Assembly (NCBI GenBank): GCA_026386995.1 | Contig: JAPLMO010000506.1 | Location: 1-13,723 of the forward strand | DNA from: Planctomycetota bacterium | Lineage (GTDB): Bacteria > Planctomycetota > Phycisphaerae > FEN-1346 | Reading direction: 5' to 3' | DNA length: 13,723 nucleotides | Shown: in pieces, positions 5,960-13,723 of the stretch | Layout: each line of letters begins with the position of its first letter | Numbering within the stretch: position 1 is the first letter of the stretch | Translations under genes and position numbers: made by a program | The notes under the pieces: generated by a model | What the model saw: only the letters and a program-made list of their open reading frames with translations | Databases searched by the model: none | Told to the model about the DNA's origin: nothing

Positions 5960-8649
5960 TGGCGCTGCATCCCAACTTCCCCGAATCGCCCTACGCCATC
6001 CTCGACCCGGCCATCCGCTGGTTTCCGGCCGATGAGGCGCTCAGGGAAAGCAGCATGGACAAACTCATGCCGCCGCTGGTGCCGCAACTGCGCAAGAAGG
6101 TGAAGGAGTGGCGCGACAGCGGCTACGTCGGGGCGACGGACACCAGCAAGAGCCTGCTGAACTGGTGGTTCAAGACGCCGCATCTCATGCCTCAGGTTGA
6201 CGGGACAATGGCCGAGTTCCAGTATTACTTCGCCCAGCGCGAGGCGCTGGAGACGATCATCTACCTGTACGACGTGGTGGGGGTGCAGGACAAGTTCGAC
6301 CTGATGCGCTTCGACAGTTCCGGCGCAGTTTCGGCAGGAATGTTTGACGAGACATGGCGGCGCTTTGTGGTGAAAATGGCGACCGGCTCCGGCAAGACGA
6401 AGGTGCTGAGCCTGGTGCTGGCCTGGAGTTTCTTCCACAAACTGTACGAGCCGGAGTCGGGACTGGCGCGCAACTTTCTGGTAATCGCCCCCAACATCAT
6501 CGTGCTGGACCGCATCTACAAGGACTTTCAGGGCCTGCGCATCTTCATGAAAGACGACCCGGTCCTGCCCGACAACGGCGTGGACGGGCGCAACTGGCGC
6601 GACGATTTTCAACTGACCCTGCACAAGCAGGATGAGGTGCGCATCACCCGCCCCACCGGCAACATCTTCCTGACCAACATTCACCGCGTCTATGCCGGAG
6701 ACAACATACCTGCTTCGCCCGATGATGAAGACACGATGGACTATTTCCTGGGCAAGCGGCCCAGCGGCGCAACCACCGACTCCAAAGTTGATTTGGGGAT
6801 GATCGTGCGCGACATTGACGAACTGGTGGTGCTGAACGACGAGGCACACCATATTCACGACCCGCGCATGGCCTGGTTCAAATCCATCGAAGATATTCAT
6901 AACCGCCTGAAGCAAAAAGGGTCGGCCCTCTCCTTGCAGGTGGACACGACTGCCACGCCCAAGCACGACAACGGCGCGATCTTCGTGCAGACCGTGGCCG
7001 ATTATCCGCTGGTGGAAGCCATCAAGCAGAATGTGGTCAAGCACCCCACCGTGCCCGACGCCGCCAGCCGGGCCAAACTGGTGGAACGCCAGAGCGCCAA
7101 GTTCACCGAGAAATACGCCGACTATATTCACCTTGGCGTGATCGAGTGGCGCAAGGCATACGCCGAACACGAAAAGCTGGACAAGAAGAGCATCCTGTTT
7201 GTGATGACCGACGACACCCGCAATTGCGACGATGTGGCCGAATACCTTGAAGGCAACTATCCCGATCTCAAGGACGCGGTGCTGGTCATTCACACCAAGA
7301 AAAACGGCGAGATTTCCGAATCAACAACGGGCAAAGACAAAGATGAACTGGATAAACTGCGCGAGCAAGCCAATGCGATTGACAGCATGGACAGCCCCTA
7401 CAAAGCCGTTATTTCCGTGATGGTGCTCAAAGAGGGCTGGGACGTGCGCAACGTGACGACCATTGTGGGCCTGCGCGCCTATTCCGCCCAGAGCAATATT
7501 TTGCCCGAGCAGACCTTGGGGCGCGGCCTGCGCAAGATGTACCCCGGCGGCGTGGAAGAATACGTGAGCGTGGTCGGCACAAATGCCTTCATGGATTTCG
7601 TGGAATCAATCCAGGCGGAAGGCGTGGTGCTGGAGCGCAAGCCGATGGGCGAAGGGACGGGGCCGAAGACTCCGCTGGTGGTCGAAGTTGACAAGGAGAA
7701 TGAGAAGAAGGACATCGCCGCGCTGGACATTGAAATCCCCGTGCTGACGCCGCACGTTTACCGGGAATACAAGCATCTGGGCGATCTGGATGTTGACGCG
7801 CTGGGGCATCAACGTGTGGCGTACTTACAGTTCAGCGAGGAAGAACAGCGGGAGATCGTATTCAAGGACATTACCACCGGCGAGGTGACGCATACCACCA
7901 TTCTCGACACGGCCGGCATTGCCGATTACCGCAGTGTGATCGGCTACTTCGCGCAGACCATCATGAAGGATTTGCGGCTCGTCAGCGGCTACGATGTGCT
8001 GTATGGCAAGGTCAAGGCATTTGTGCAAGAGCAGTTGTTTGACCGCCCGGTGGACATGGAAAGCCCCAATACCCTGCGCAACCTGTCGGAACTTGCGGCC
8101 ACGAAGACCCTGATCGAGACCTTCAAGAAGGCGATCAATGCTCTGACCGTAAAGGAAAAGGGCGACGCCGAAATCCGCGACACCATCAATCTGCGGCAAA
8201 CCCGCCCCTTTGTGGCCAAGGATCAGGGCTACATCATCCCGAAAAAAAGCGTTTTTAACCGCATCATCGGCGACAGCCGTTTTGAGTTGGTGTTTGCCCG
8301 CTTTCTGGAAGATTGCGCCGATGTGGTTTCCTACGGCAAGAACTATCTGGCGGTGCATTTCAAACTGGACTACGTGAACGCGGACGGCGACATTTCCAAC
8401 TACTATCCGGATTTTCTGGTCAAACTACCCAACAACCGTATTTTCATTGTCGAAACCAAAGGCCCGGAAGACCTGGACGTGCCGCTGAAGATGCAACGGC
8501 TGCGGCAATGGTGCGAAGACATCAACCGGGTGCAGGCAGACGTGAAATACGACTTCGTTTACGTAGACCAAGAAAGTTTTGAAAGATACAAGCCTACCTC
8601 ATTCCGACAACTGGTTGACGGATTCAGGGAATACAAAGAACAAAGTTAG
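5959..8649 (+). CDS. res: Type III-like restriction endonuclease subunit (Res), DEAH helicase
   Basis: Predicted 896-residue ATP-dependent translocase/nuclease, the restriction arm of the system. Superfamily 2 motifs appear in order: Walker A ATGSGKT (141-147), DEAHH (294-298), TTATP (330-334), and the motif VI region QTLGRGLRK (518-526). Near the C-terminus PD (817-818) and ETK (832-834) form a PD-(D/E)xK nuclease centre, within YYPDFLVKLPNNRIFIVETK. Helicase first and nuclease last is the Type III Res order, and the length is near the usual 900-1000 residues. All key residues are present, so it looks intact. The start overlaps the KilA-N stop (TAATG), with AAAGGA about six bases upstream. 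It is probably the last gene of the operon; no clear terminator follows. Confidence 0.92.
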   Translation: MALHPNFPESPYAILDPAIRWFPADEALRESSMDKLMPPLVPQLRKKVKEWRDSGYVGATDTSKSLLNWWFKTPHLMPQVDGTMAEFQYYFAQREALETIIYLYDVVGVQDKFDLMRFDSSGAVSAGMFDETWRRFVVKMATGSGKTKVLSLVLAWSFFHKLYEPESGLARNFLVIAPNIIVLDRIYKDFQGLRIFMKDDPVLPDNGVDGRNWRDDFQLTLHKQDEVRITRPTGNIFLTNIHRVYAGDNIPASPDDEDTMDYFLGKRPSGATTDSKVDLGMIVRDIDELVVLNDEAHHIHDPRMAWFKSIEDIHNRLKQKGSALSLQVDTTATPKHDNGAIFVQTVADYPLVEAIKQNVVKHPTVPDAASRAKLVERQSAKFTEKYADYIHLGVIEWRKAYAEHEKLDKKSILFVMTDDTRNCDDVAEYLEGNYPDLKDAVLVIHTKKNGEISESTTGKDKDELDKLREQANAIDSMDSPYKAVISVMVLKEGWDVRNVTTIVGLRAYSAQSNILPEQTLGRGLRKMYPGGVEEYVSVVGTNAFMDFVESIQAEGVVLERKPMGEGTGPKTPLVVEVDKENEKKDIAALDIEIPVLTPHVYREYKHLGDLDVDALGHQRVAYLQFSEEEQREIVFKDITTGEVTHTTILDTAGIADYRSVIGYFAQTIMKDLRLVSGYDVLYGKVKAFVQEQLFDRPVDMESPNTLRNLSELAATKTLIETFKKAINALTVKEKGDAEIRDTINLRQTRPFVAKDQGYIIPKKSVFNRIIGDSRFELVFARFLEDCADVVSYGKNYLAVHFKLDYVNADGDISNYYPDFLVKLPNNRIFIVETKGPEDLDVPLKMQRLRQWCEDINRVQADVKYDFVYVDQESFERYKPTSFRQLVDGFREYKEQS

Positions 8650-8764
8650 AAGGGGGAGTGGCGCGCTACCCATATTTTTCCCGGCGGCCAGTGCAGGCCG
8701 GTCCATGGCCTTCCCGCGCAACCACGAGATTCCGCGGCCGAATTATCGGACAGACTCACCGTTT
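8650..8764. other. Convergent gap between res and the decarboxylase gene
   Basis: Two genes end towards each other here. A short inverted repeat, CGGCC-AGTGCA-GGCCG (8685-8700), is present, but the T-run lies before it on the plus strand and no T-run follows on either strand. I see no convincing intrinsic terminator and no gene. Confidence 0.5.
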
Positions 8765-9907
8765 CTATTGGTTGATGTGCACCACCTTGGCCGGCGGGAA
8801 TCCGTTGAACCAGGTCGATGAGGCGTGGCTGTAGGCGCCGATGTTCTCGCTGTAGACGAGGTCGTCCAGTTGAAGGTCGGGCAGTTCCTCGGCCAGCGAG
8901 ATGGTGTCGAGGGCGTCGCAGGTGGGGCCGTAGACGGCCGAGAGTTGCGTGGGGCCACGCTTCTTGAAGGCCTTCACGGGGTACTTGCAGTGATCGAAGA
9001 TGATTCCGCTGTAGGTGTGGTAGACGCCGTCGTTGATGTAGTAGCAGCGTTTGCCGTCGCGGACGGCCTTGCCGACGATCTTGGCGACAACCGTGGCGGC
9101 GGTGGCCACCATGAATCGCCCCGGCTCGGCCAGTATCTCGATGTGCTTGGGGAACAGCCGGTCGAACTCCGAGTTGAGCCGGGCGGCCAGCGCCCGTAGC
9201 GGGCGTACGTTCTTGTCGTAGTGGGCGGGAAACCCGCCGCCGATGTCGAGGATTTTCAACTGGTCGTATCCGTGGCCCCATGCCTCCATGAATATGCCGG
9301 CCACCAGGTAAAGGGCCTGGACGTAGTTCTCGAAATGCGTGCACTGGCTGCCGACGTGGAAACTGATGCCCTCGACGACCAGGCCGGCGTCGTAGGCGGC
9401 CTTGATGAGGTCGACGGCCTCGCCCGGAGGCGCCCCGAACTTGCTCGACAGTTCGACCATCGAGCCGGTGTTGGGCACCTTCAATCGCAGGGCCAGTCCG
9501 GCGTGCGGGGCGTATTTCTTGATCTTGCGGATCTCCTCGATGTTGTCGTACGTGACGAGGGGCTTGTACTGGTCCAGTTCCTGGAGCGCCTCAGTGGCCT
9601 TGATGGGGTTGGCGTAGATGATCTTGTCCCAAATCCAGTCCTGGCGCTGGCGGGCGGGAAGGTCCTTGATGTTCTCGTGGACGATGAGGAACTCCGGCAT
9701 GCTGGCCACGTCGAAACTTGCGCCCATCTCGTACAGCGTCTTGATGATGGCAGGGTCGGGGTTGGCCTTGACGGCGTAATATGCCTGGACGCGCGGCAGG
9801 TACTTTTTGAACATGCGGTAGTTGGCCCGCAGGACGTTGTGGTCCACCACGAAGAGCGGCGTGCCGCATTCCTTGGCCAGCCGCTTCAGGAGTTTCAGGT
9901 TTGCCAT
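8765..9907 (-). CDS. odc: Ornithine decarboxylase-type PLP enzyme (fold III, family 2)
   Basis: Predicted 380-residue pyridoxal-phosphate decarboxylase, most likely turning ornithine into putrescine. Visible motifs are the PLP lysine K47 in YAVKAN, HVGSQ (184-188), the glycine loop DIGGGFP (221-227), EPGRF (261-265), D305 in FDH, the catalytic GPTCD (C330, D331), and ENIGAYS (354-360). Cys and Asp in GPTCD plus Asp in FDH match eukaryotic-type ornithine decarboxylases (mouse Cys360, Asp361, Asp332 as I recall) and argue against arginine, diaminopimelate or carboxynorspermidine decarboxylases. Lysine as a second substrate is possible. The start at 9907 is preferred because AAGGAAG lies six bases before it; an upstream in-frame start at 9964 adds 19 unconvincing residues. 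It lies 175 bases downstream of hss on the same strand, so the two may be co-transcribed. Confidence 0.9.
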   Translation of the reverse strand: MANLKLLKRLAKECGTPLFVVDHNVLRANYRMFKKYLPRVQAYYAVKANPDPAIIKTLYEMGASFDVASMPEFLIVHENIKDLPARQRQDWIWDKIIYANPIKATEALQELDQYKPLVTYDNIEEIRKIKKYAPHAGLALRLKVPNTGSMVELSSKFGAPPGEAVDLIKAAYDAGLVVEGISFHVGSQCTHFENYVQALYLVAGIFMEAWGHGYDQLKILDIGGGFPAHYDKNVRPLRALAARLNSEFDRLFPKHIEILAEPGRFMVATAATVVAKIVGKAVRDGKRCYYINDGVYHTYSGIIFDHCKYPVKAFKKRGPTQLSAVYGPTCDALDTISLAEELPDLQLDDLVYSENIGAYSHASSTWFNGFPPAKVVHINQ

Positions 9908-9976
9908 TTCGTTCTTCCTTGCATGGGGGCCATAAAACAGCCGCCTCCGCCAGGGGTCCGTCAACTCTGATTATAT

Positions 9977-10054
9977 GGGTGCCACGGTTGCGCTTTGTGC
10001 AACCGTGGTCGTCGGCAGGGGCACACGGCTGCAAACTGCGCAGCCGTGGCACCC
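9977..10054. repeat. Nested double hairpin between hss and the decarboxylase gene
   Basis: Two related hairpins sit side by side: CCACGGTTGC/GCAACCGTGG (9982-9991 and 9999-10008), and CACGGCTGC/GCAGCCGTG (10024-10032 and 10040-10048). An outer stem GGGTGCCACGG (9977-9987) with CCGTGGCACCC (10044-10054) encloses both. The outer and inner pairings compete, so the RNA could form one long hairpin or two short ones. It could be a palindromic interspersed repeat, or an element that trims or tunes the transcript between the two genes. Confidence 0.75.
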
Positions 10055-10082
10055 GCAGATTCAATTGCGACACGCTGCCGCG

Positions 10083-11540
10083 CTAGTCCCCGTCGGTGAT
10101 GAGAAAATTCTTGAACTGCCACGGGTCGCTGGTGTCGAGCGCGGGCTTATTATATCCCGGAAACGAGTTGGAGTAGTGCTTCAGCGGCGTCCAGTCGGAC
10201 GGCGTCGAGATGAACTTCCCGAGGTACGGCTTGGCGATGCCGAGGACGTAGTCGTGCGGCAGATCGTCGGGGACGCAGACGCCCTTGCCGGGGTTCTCAA
10301 TCATCCACATCGCGGCCGAGACCACGCCGATGGCCACCTGCATGGTGGTGGCGTTCTGGTGCGGCACGAGCCGGCGCGATTCCTCGATCGAGAGGTCGCT
10401 GCCGGTCCACCAGGCGCTATAGGCGTGGCCCATGATGAGGGCGCCCAGGATGTCGGAGCCGCCGATGATCTCGTCGTTCATGATCCGCTGGTTCTCAACG
10501 AGGCGGTAGTCGTAGCCGCGCAATTCGTTGAGGCTGGCGATGGCGCAGTCGCAGGGGCAGTAGGCGTAGTGGACGGTGGGGCGATAGACGGCCTTGCCGT
10601 TCTCCCACACGGTGAGTTTGTCGGAGAGGGTGAACGCCTCGCCGTGGCGGACCACCATGCCGATGATCGTGCAGTCGGGGACCCACGAGTTCACCCACGT
10701 GTTCATGCCCATGCGGGCAAGGCATATCTGGTTGCGTGGGCCGTCTGCGTGCTCGTAGGCGTGCTCGGGCAGTTCTTTCTCGTGGGTGCCCCAGCCCATC
10801 TCGGCGGTCGTGGTGCCTTCCTCGCGGAAGCCCTCGATGCTCCACGTGTTGACGAACTCGTCCACCTGCTTGGGCTTGTCGGTGATCTGGGTGTCGCGCT
10901 CGCTGCAATGGATGACCCGGACGCCCAGTTTCATGGCCAGGCGGTTGAAGGTGCGGTCATGGAGATACCGGCGGATTTCCTCGGCGTCCTTGCCGACGGC
11001 CTTCCGGTCGGCGATCATGCGCTCGCCGATGTCGATCAGGCCCTGCTTGGTGAAGTGCGAGATCATGCCGGGGTTGGCGCCGTGCTCGATGACGGCGGTC
11101 GGGCCGGGCTCTTTCCAGCCGGCCGCCATCTTGCGGATCTTCATGTGCCGCCAGTAAAGCGTGCGCTCCGTGGGATGCTTCGTGAGGGCGCCGGTGTACG
11201 GGTCCCAGAGTTCCACGGAAGTGTTGACGTACAGCACGCCGCGATCGTGGCACCACTGGAGGATGTCGGTGCACCCGATGTTCCAGGCCAGGTCGACGAG
11301 GAGGTCGCCGGCCGAGAGGTATTTGCCCAGGAGCGACCCGAGGTTCTCTTGCGTGACGCGGTCGCGGACGAATCGCACGCCTTGCTCGATCCACGGCCTG
11401 AGCGCTTCCGCCCGGTCATCGAAATCTATAACCGTGATGTTCTTCGGGGGGACCTTGATGTGCTTGAGCAAGACAGGCAGTGTGCACCGGGCCACCGAAC
11501 CGTAACCGACGAACACGACCTTGTTCTTGAACTCAAGCAT
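10083..11540 (-). CDS. hss: Homospermidine synthase
   Basis: Predicted 485-residue cytoplasmic NAD-dependent enzyme that joins two putrescine molecules into sym-homospermidine with release of ammonia. The N-terminal Rossmann segment VVFVGYGSVARCTLPVLLKH (8-27) is followed by LVDLAWNIGCTDI, NTSVELWDPYTG and EHGANPGMISHF, all typical of the bacterial enzyme, which belongs to the saccharopine dehydrogenase-like superfamily. W233 and E241 in NTWSIEGFREE match, from memory, the Trp229 and Glu237 substrate-site residues of the Blastochloris viridis enzyme. The length is close to the usual 470-485, so it looks intact. The start is backed by AAAGGAGA just upstream (minus strand). A candidate promoter lies about 90 bases before it. 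The putrescine-forming decarboxylase directly downstream strongly supports the assignment. Confidence 0.93.
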   Translation of the reverse strand: MLEFKNKVVFVGYGSVARCTLPVLLKHIKVPPKNITVIDFDDRAEALRPWIEQGVRFVRDRVTQENLGSLLGKYLSAGDLLVDLAWNIGCTDILQWCHDRGVLYVNTSVELWDPYTGALTKHPTERTLYWRHMKIRKMAAGWKEPGPTAVIEHGANPGMISHFTKQGLIDIGERMIADRKAVGKDAEEIRRYLHDRTFNRLAMKLGVRVIHCSERDTQITDKPKQVDEFVNTWSIEGFREEGTTTAEMGWGTHEKELPEHAYEHADGPRNQICLARMGMNTWVNSWVPDCTIIGMVVRHGEAFTLSDKLTVWENGKAVYRPTVHYAYCPCDCAIASLNELRGYDYRLVENQRIMNDEIIGGSDILGALIMGHAYSAWWTGSDLSIEESRRLVPHQNATTMQVAIGVVSAAMWMIENPGKGVCVPDDLPHDYVLGIAKPYLGKFISTPSDWTPLKHYSNSFPGYNKPALDTSDPWQFKNFLITDGD

Positions 11541-11598
11541 GACCTACGATCTCCTTTCCTGGCGCGGCTTGCATGGGTCCCCTTGCACGGCTGAAGGT

Positions 11599-11614
11599 CT
11601 CGGAAAGTTCCGAG
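11599..11614. promoter_or_regulatory. Palindrome in the hss leader
   Basis: CTCGGAA-AG-TTCCGAG is a 16-bp near-perfect dyad (7-bp arms) between the candidate hss promoter and its ribosome site, about 60 bases before the start codon. A two-base centre suits a dimeric repressor better than an RNA hairpin. No known regulator is assigned. Confidence 0.4.
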
Positions 11615-11631
11615 GCGATTCGTACGCACGG

Positions 11632-11660
11632 ATTGTGCGCGGTTACGCCGCGCGGGTCAA
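11632..11660 (-). promoter_or_regulatory. Candidate sigma70-type promoter of hss
   Basis: On the minus strand TTGACC (11660-11655) and CACAAT (11637-11632) are separated by exactly 17 bases, matching the consensus hexamers at five and four of six positions. It would give an untranslated leader of roughly 85 bases and could drive both hss and the decarboxylase gene. Confidence 0.5.
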
Positions 11661-11865
11661 GTCATCTTTGCGGCGGGAGAAAATTTCTGTGCGGTCGCAG
11701 CCCTTCGCCGCACGCCGACGGGGTTTCTGGCAGGAGCACGCGCGGCGTTGGTTTAGAGCGTTTTAAGATTGCGTATTGGCGCGGCGGGCCTTCCGCCACG
11801 GCGGATCTTCGACCCGACCCACCGCGCGAAACTTGCCCAACCGGCGCTGTAGTGTTGGCAGGGGC
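11661..11865. other. Intergenic region upstream of hss
   Basis: No gene is supported between the glycoside hydrolase stop (11866) and the candidate hss promoter. A short GGCGG-GCCTT-CCGCC stem lies at 11783-11797 but has no T-run after it on the minus strand, so transcript termination after the hydrolase gene is not explained by sequence I can see. The rest shows no further structure. Confidence 0.5.
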
Positions 11866-13723
11866 TCACTTCGAGTTCAATCGAAATTGATACATCTCCT
11901 GCCCCACCTCGTGGCTGGCGGCGATAGTCTCGGCGTACGGCGTGTCGCAGACGTCGACGAAGCCGATCTGGTAGTTCTCCTCGTCCAGCGGGCGGCCGGT
12001 GGTGGCTTCGTCCTGGTACTGGAACCAGTGCGTCCCGACGATCTGCGGGTTCGCCATCGCCCCGCGGACGTACGCCTTATACGTGGCCGCGCGGTCGGCC
12101 TGGCTCGTGCACGGCACGAGGCCCGTGTGGAACATGCCGCGGTCCAGAGCCCCGAAGTGGAACTCGCCGATGACGACGGGCTTATCGACCCCGCCGGGCA
12201 TCTTGAACTCGGCCACCGACCGGCGGTAGAGATTGTAACTGACAACGTCGCAGTACTTCCCCGCCGCAACGGCCGCACGCTCGTTCGTCCAGGCGAAGCG
12301 GCAACCCAGGTACATCTGCTTCGGAGCGACCTCCTTGACGGCGTCGCGACAAACCTTGAAATACTGCTCGGCCAGGCACGTGTAGAACGCGGCAAGGTCG
12401 GCGGCAGCCCGCTTCTTATCGGGCGCGGCGGTGCTCTGCGAGAGGGCGTCCCAGGAGGCATGGCTCGTGCCCCATGCCTCGTTCAGCCTGGCAATCCCAC
12501 CATACTTGGCCTTGAGGTCTTCGATGAACGCCTTCTTGGCCGCCTGGTCGGGCGGCGACTGAAGGGCCGCCACCGCCAGCGACGTGTCGTCGCCCCAGGC
12601 GATCTCGTTGTCGATGAAGTACCCGATGCACCACGGGTCGCCGACGCTCGCGCCGACGTGCCTGGCCATGGCCGCGCGGGCGTTGGCGGCGAACTCGGGC
12701 TCGAACGGGTCCTTGAACTGGCCCCAGTAACCCTTGCTGCCCTGAATGACCTTGCTGTGGAACCCCACGGTGCCCGTGTAGGGCGTCTTTCGCATCAGGT
12801 AAATGGCGGGGTCGGACCAGTTGGCGATCGTGTTCATGCACCACGAGCGGAGGCGTTTGTGGGCCACCTCGGCCATGGCCTTCCTCCAGTCCGTCCCGTA
12901 CTTGCGTTTGAGGTTTGCGGCGGCGAAATTAAACGTCCGCACCGTACGGTCCTTGTAGTAGCCGTGCGTGGCAAACGCCTTGCCGAAGAACTCCTTGAAG
13001 TCGGGGTTGCCCGTGGGCAGGTTGGCAAACCACGTGTCGCGCTCGTCCAGGGGCGTGGCGGCGCTATCGTTGATGCAGTCGATCCCGTGCGACCAGAAGA
13101 GCCGCCCTTCCGGGTCCACCAGCCACCACTTGCCGTCGCGTTTCTCGGCCCGGAAGAAGCCGGTGGTCCCCAGTTGCGGGCCATCCTTCCAGCCGCCGTA
13201 CTGGTCCCAGTTCTTCGGGCCAGGCCGGGACATGAGGGCCGCCTCCTCCTCTTTCTTCTGATTGTCCATGTCCGTCACAGCACGGGTCTTGCCGGGCCAG
13301 TCGCGGTGGATGTACTGTCCGAACTGGTCGATGAAGGGGAAGAACTTCTCGGCGGTGACGGGGGTATCCTTCGCCGCGGCGTACTTGCCCCCCGCGCTGA
13401 TATTGCCCACCTCAAACGTGCAATCGGCGCTGGGCTTGGCGACAAAGAACAGAATCTGCGCGACCTTCGCCGGGTCGATCATGTTCGGGCCGTCCATCGG
13501 CACCGGGTAGCCGCGCATGCCAAAGAGTTTGATGCTCGCGGGGCCGGCGGGCTTGCGGGCCAGTTGAACGCGAAGCATCGCCGATTCGCCGGGCTTTACG
13601 GTCACGCGGTCGGTGCAGCAGTTGTTCGTGCCGTCGGCTCTCTCGTTATCGACGCGGCAGTTGACCGTGACGGGGCTGGCGCCGGTGTTCCTGACGGTCA
13701 TCTCCACGAACTCGGCCTTCGAG
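11866..13723 (-). CDS. GH50-like (beta-agarase type) glycoside hydrolase, 5' end missing
   Basis: At least 613 residues of a retaining glycoside hydrolase of the (beta/alpha)8 clan GH-A. The reading frame is still open at the window edge, so the N-terminus and any signal peptide are missing. The first ~110 visible residues (EFVEMTVRNTGASPVTV, later AQILFFVAKPSADCTFEVGNI) look like a beta-sandwich carbohydrate-binding module. The catalytic domain starts near GFFRAEKRDGKWWLVDPEG. Counting from the GTG at 13707, E368 in YFIDNEIAWG is the likely acid/base and E515 in VIGEFHFGALDRG the likely nucleophile. GEFHFG and the THWFQYQDE...ENYQIGFVDV tail resemble GH50 agarases as I remember them; GH42 or another GH-A family is the alternative. 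It probably acts on an algal-type galactan outside the cytoplasm, but substrate and export are inferred. Confidence 0.8.
   Translation of the reverse strand, partial: SKAEFVEMTVRNTGASPVTVNCRVDNERADGTNNCCTDRVTVKPGESAMLRVQLARKPAGPASIKLFGMRGYPVPMDGPNMIDPAKVAQILFFVAKPSADCTFEVGNISAGGKYAAAKDTPVTAEKFFPFIDQFGQYIHRDWPGKTRAVTDMDNQKKEEEAALMSRPGPKNWDQYGGWKDGPQLGTTGFFRAEKRDGKWWLVDPEGRLFWSHGIDCINDSAATPLDERDTWFANLPTGNPDFKEFFGKAFATHGYYKDRTVRTFNFAAANLKRKYGTDWRKAMAEVAHKRLRSWCMNTIANWSDPAIYLMRKTPYTGTVGFHSKVIQGSKGYWGQFKDPFEPEFAANARAAMARHVGASVGDPWCIGYFIDNEIAWGDDTSLAVAALQSPPDQAAKKAFIEDLKAKYGGIARLNEAWGTSHASWDALSQSTAAPDKKRAAADLAAFYTCLAEQYFKVCRDAVKEVAPKQMYLGCRFAWTNERAAVAAGKYCDVVSYNLYRRSVAEFKMPGGVDKPVVIGEFHFGALDRGMFHTGLVPCTSQADRAATYKAYVRGAMANPQIVGTHWFQYQDEATTGRPLDEENYQIGFVDVCDTPYAETIAASHEVGQEMYQFRLNSK

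Noticed and set aside
8685..8700. Terminator between res and the decarboxylase gene
   Set aside because: The stem is only five base pairs and no T-run follows on either strand.

Overview
The window is GC-rich bacterial DNA with long, hairpin-filled intergenic regions. It encodes a Tat-exported Gfo/Idh/MocA oxidoreductase, a GH50-like glycoside hydrolase and a homospermidine synthase. Together these suggest a member of the PVC group, most likely Planctomycetota (Phycisphaerae-like). This is inferred from gene content and style only; there is no rRNA or other marker gene here.

Layout. 1-642: no gene. This is a repeat locus with a 54-bp direct repeat at each end, enclosing about 1.85 copies of a 232-bp tandem repeat whose GC-rich hairpins sit on a 58-bp lattice. 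643-1323: no convincing gene, but several strong inverted repeats and a terminator-shaped palindrome. 1324-2688 (+): Tat-signal Gfo/Idh/MocA oxidoreductase. 2689-2921: intergenic DNA with hairpins and a possible promoter/operator. 2922-8649 (+): a three-gene Type III-like restriction-modification operon made of a beta-class methyltransferase (Mod), a KilA-N-domain protein, and a DEAH helicase/PD-ExK endonuclease (Res). The genes overlap by one base at TAATG at both junctions. 8650-8764: short convergent gap. 9907-8765 (-): ornithine-decarboxylase-type PLP enzyme. 9908-10082: gap holding a double hairpin. 11540-10083 (-): homospermidine synthase, with a candidate sigma70-type promoter and a palindromic leader. 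11541-11865: intergenic. 13723-11866 (-): glycoside hydrolase, cut at its 5' end by the window edge.

How the genes work together. In the R-M operon, Mod should methylate a short asymmetric site, Res should translocate or cleave unmethylated DNA, and the KilA-N protein is a predicted DNA-binding partner or regulator made in step with both. The operon lies between metabolic genes, and the presumed specificity region of Mod is clearly AT-richer than its flanks, as expected for a gene that exchanges its target-recognition domain. On the other strand, the decarboxylase would make putrescine from ornithine and the synthase would join two putrescines into sym-homospermidine, a compact two-step polyamine pathway. 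The most unusual material is the repeat locus at 1-642 and the structured intergenic DNA, including a possible two-state hairpin between the two polyamine genes.
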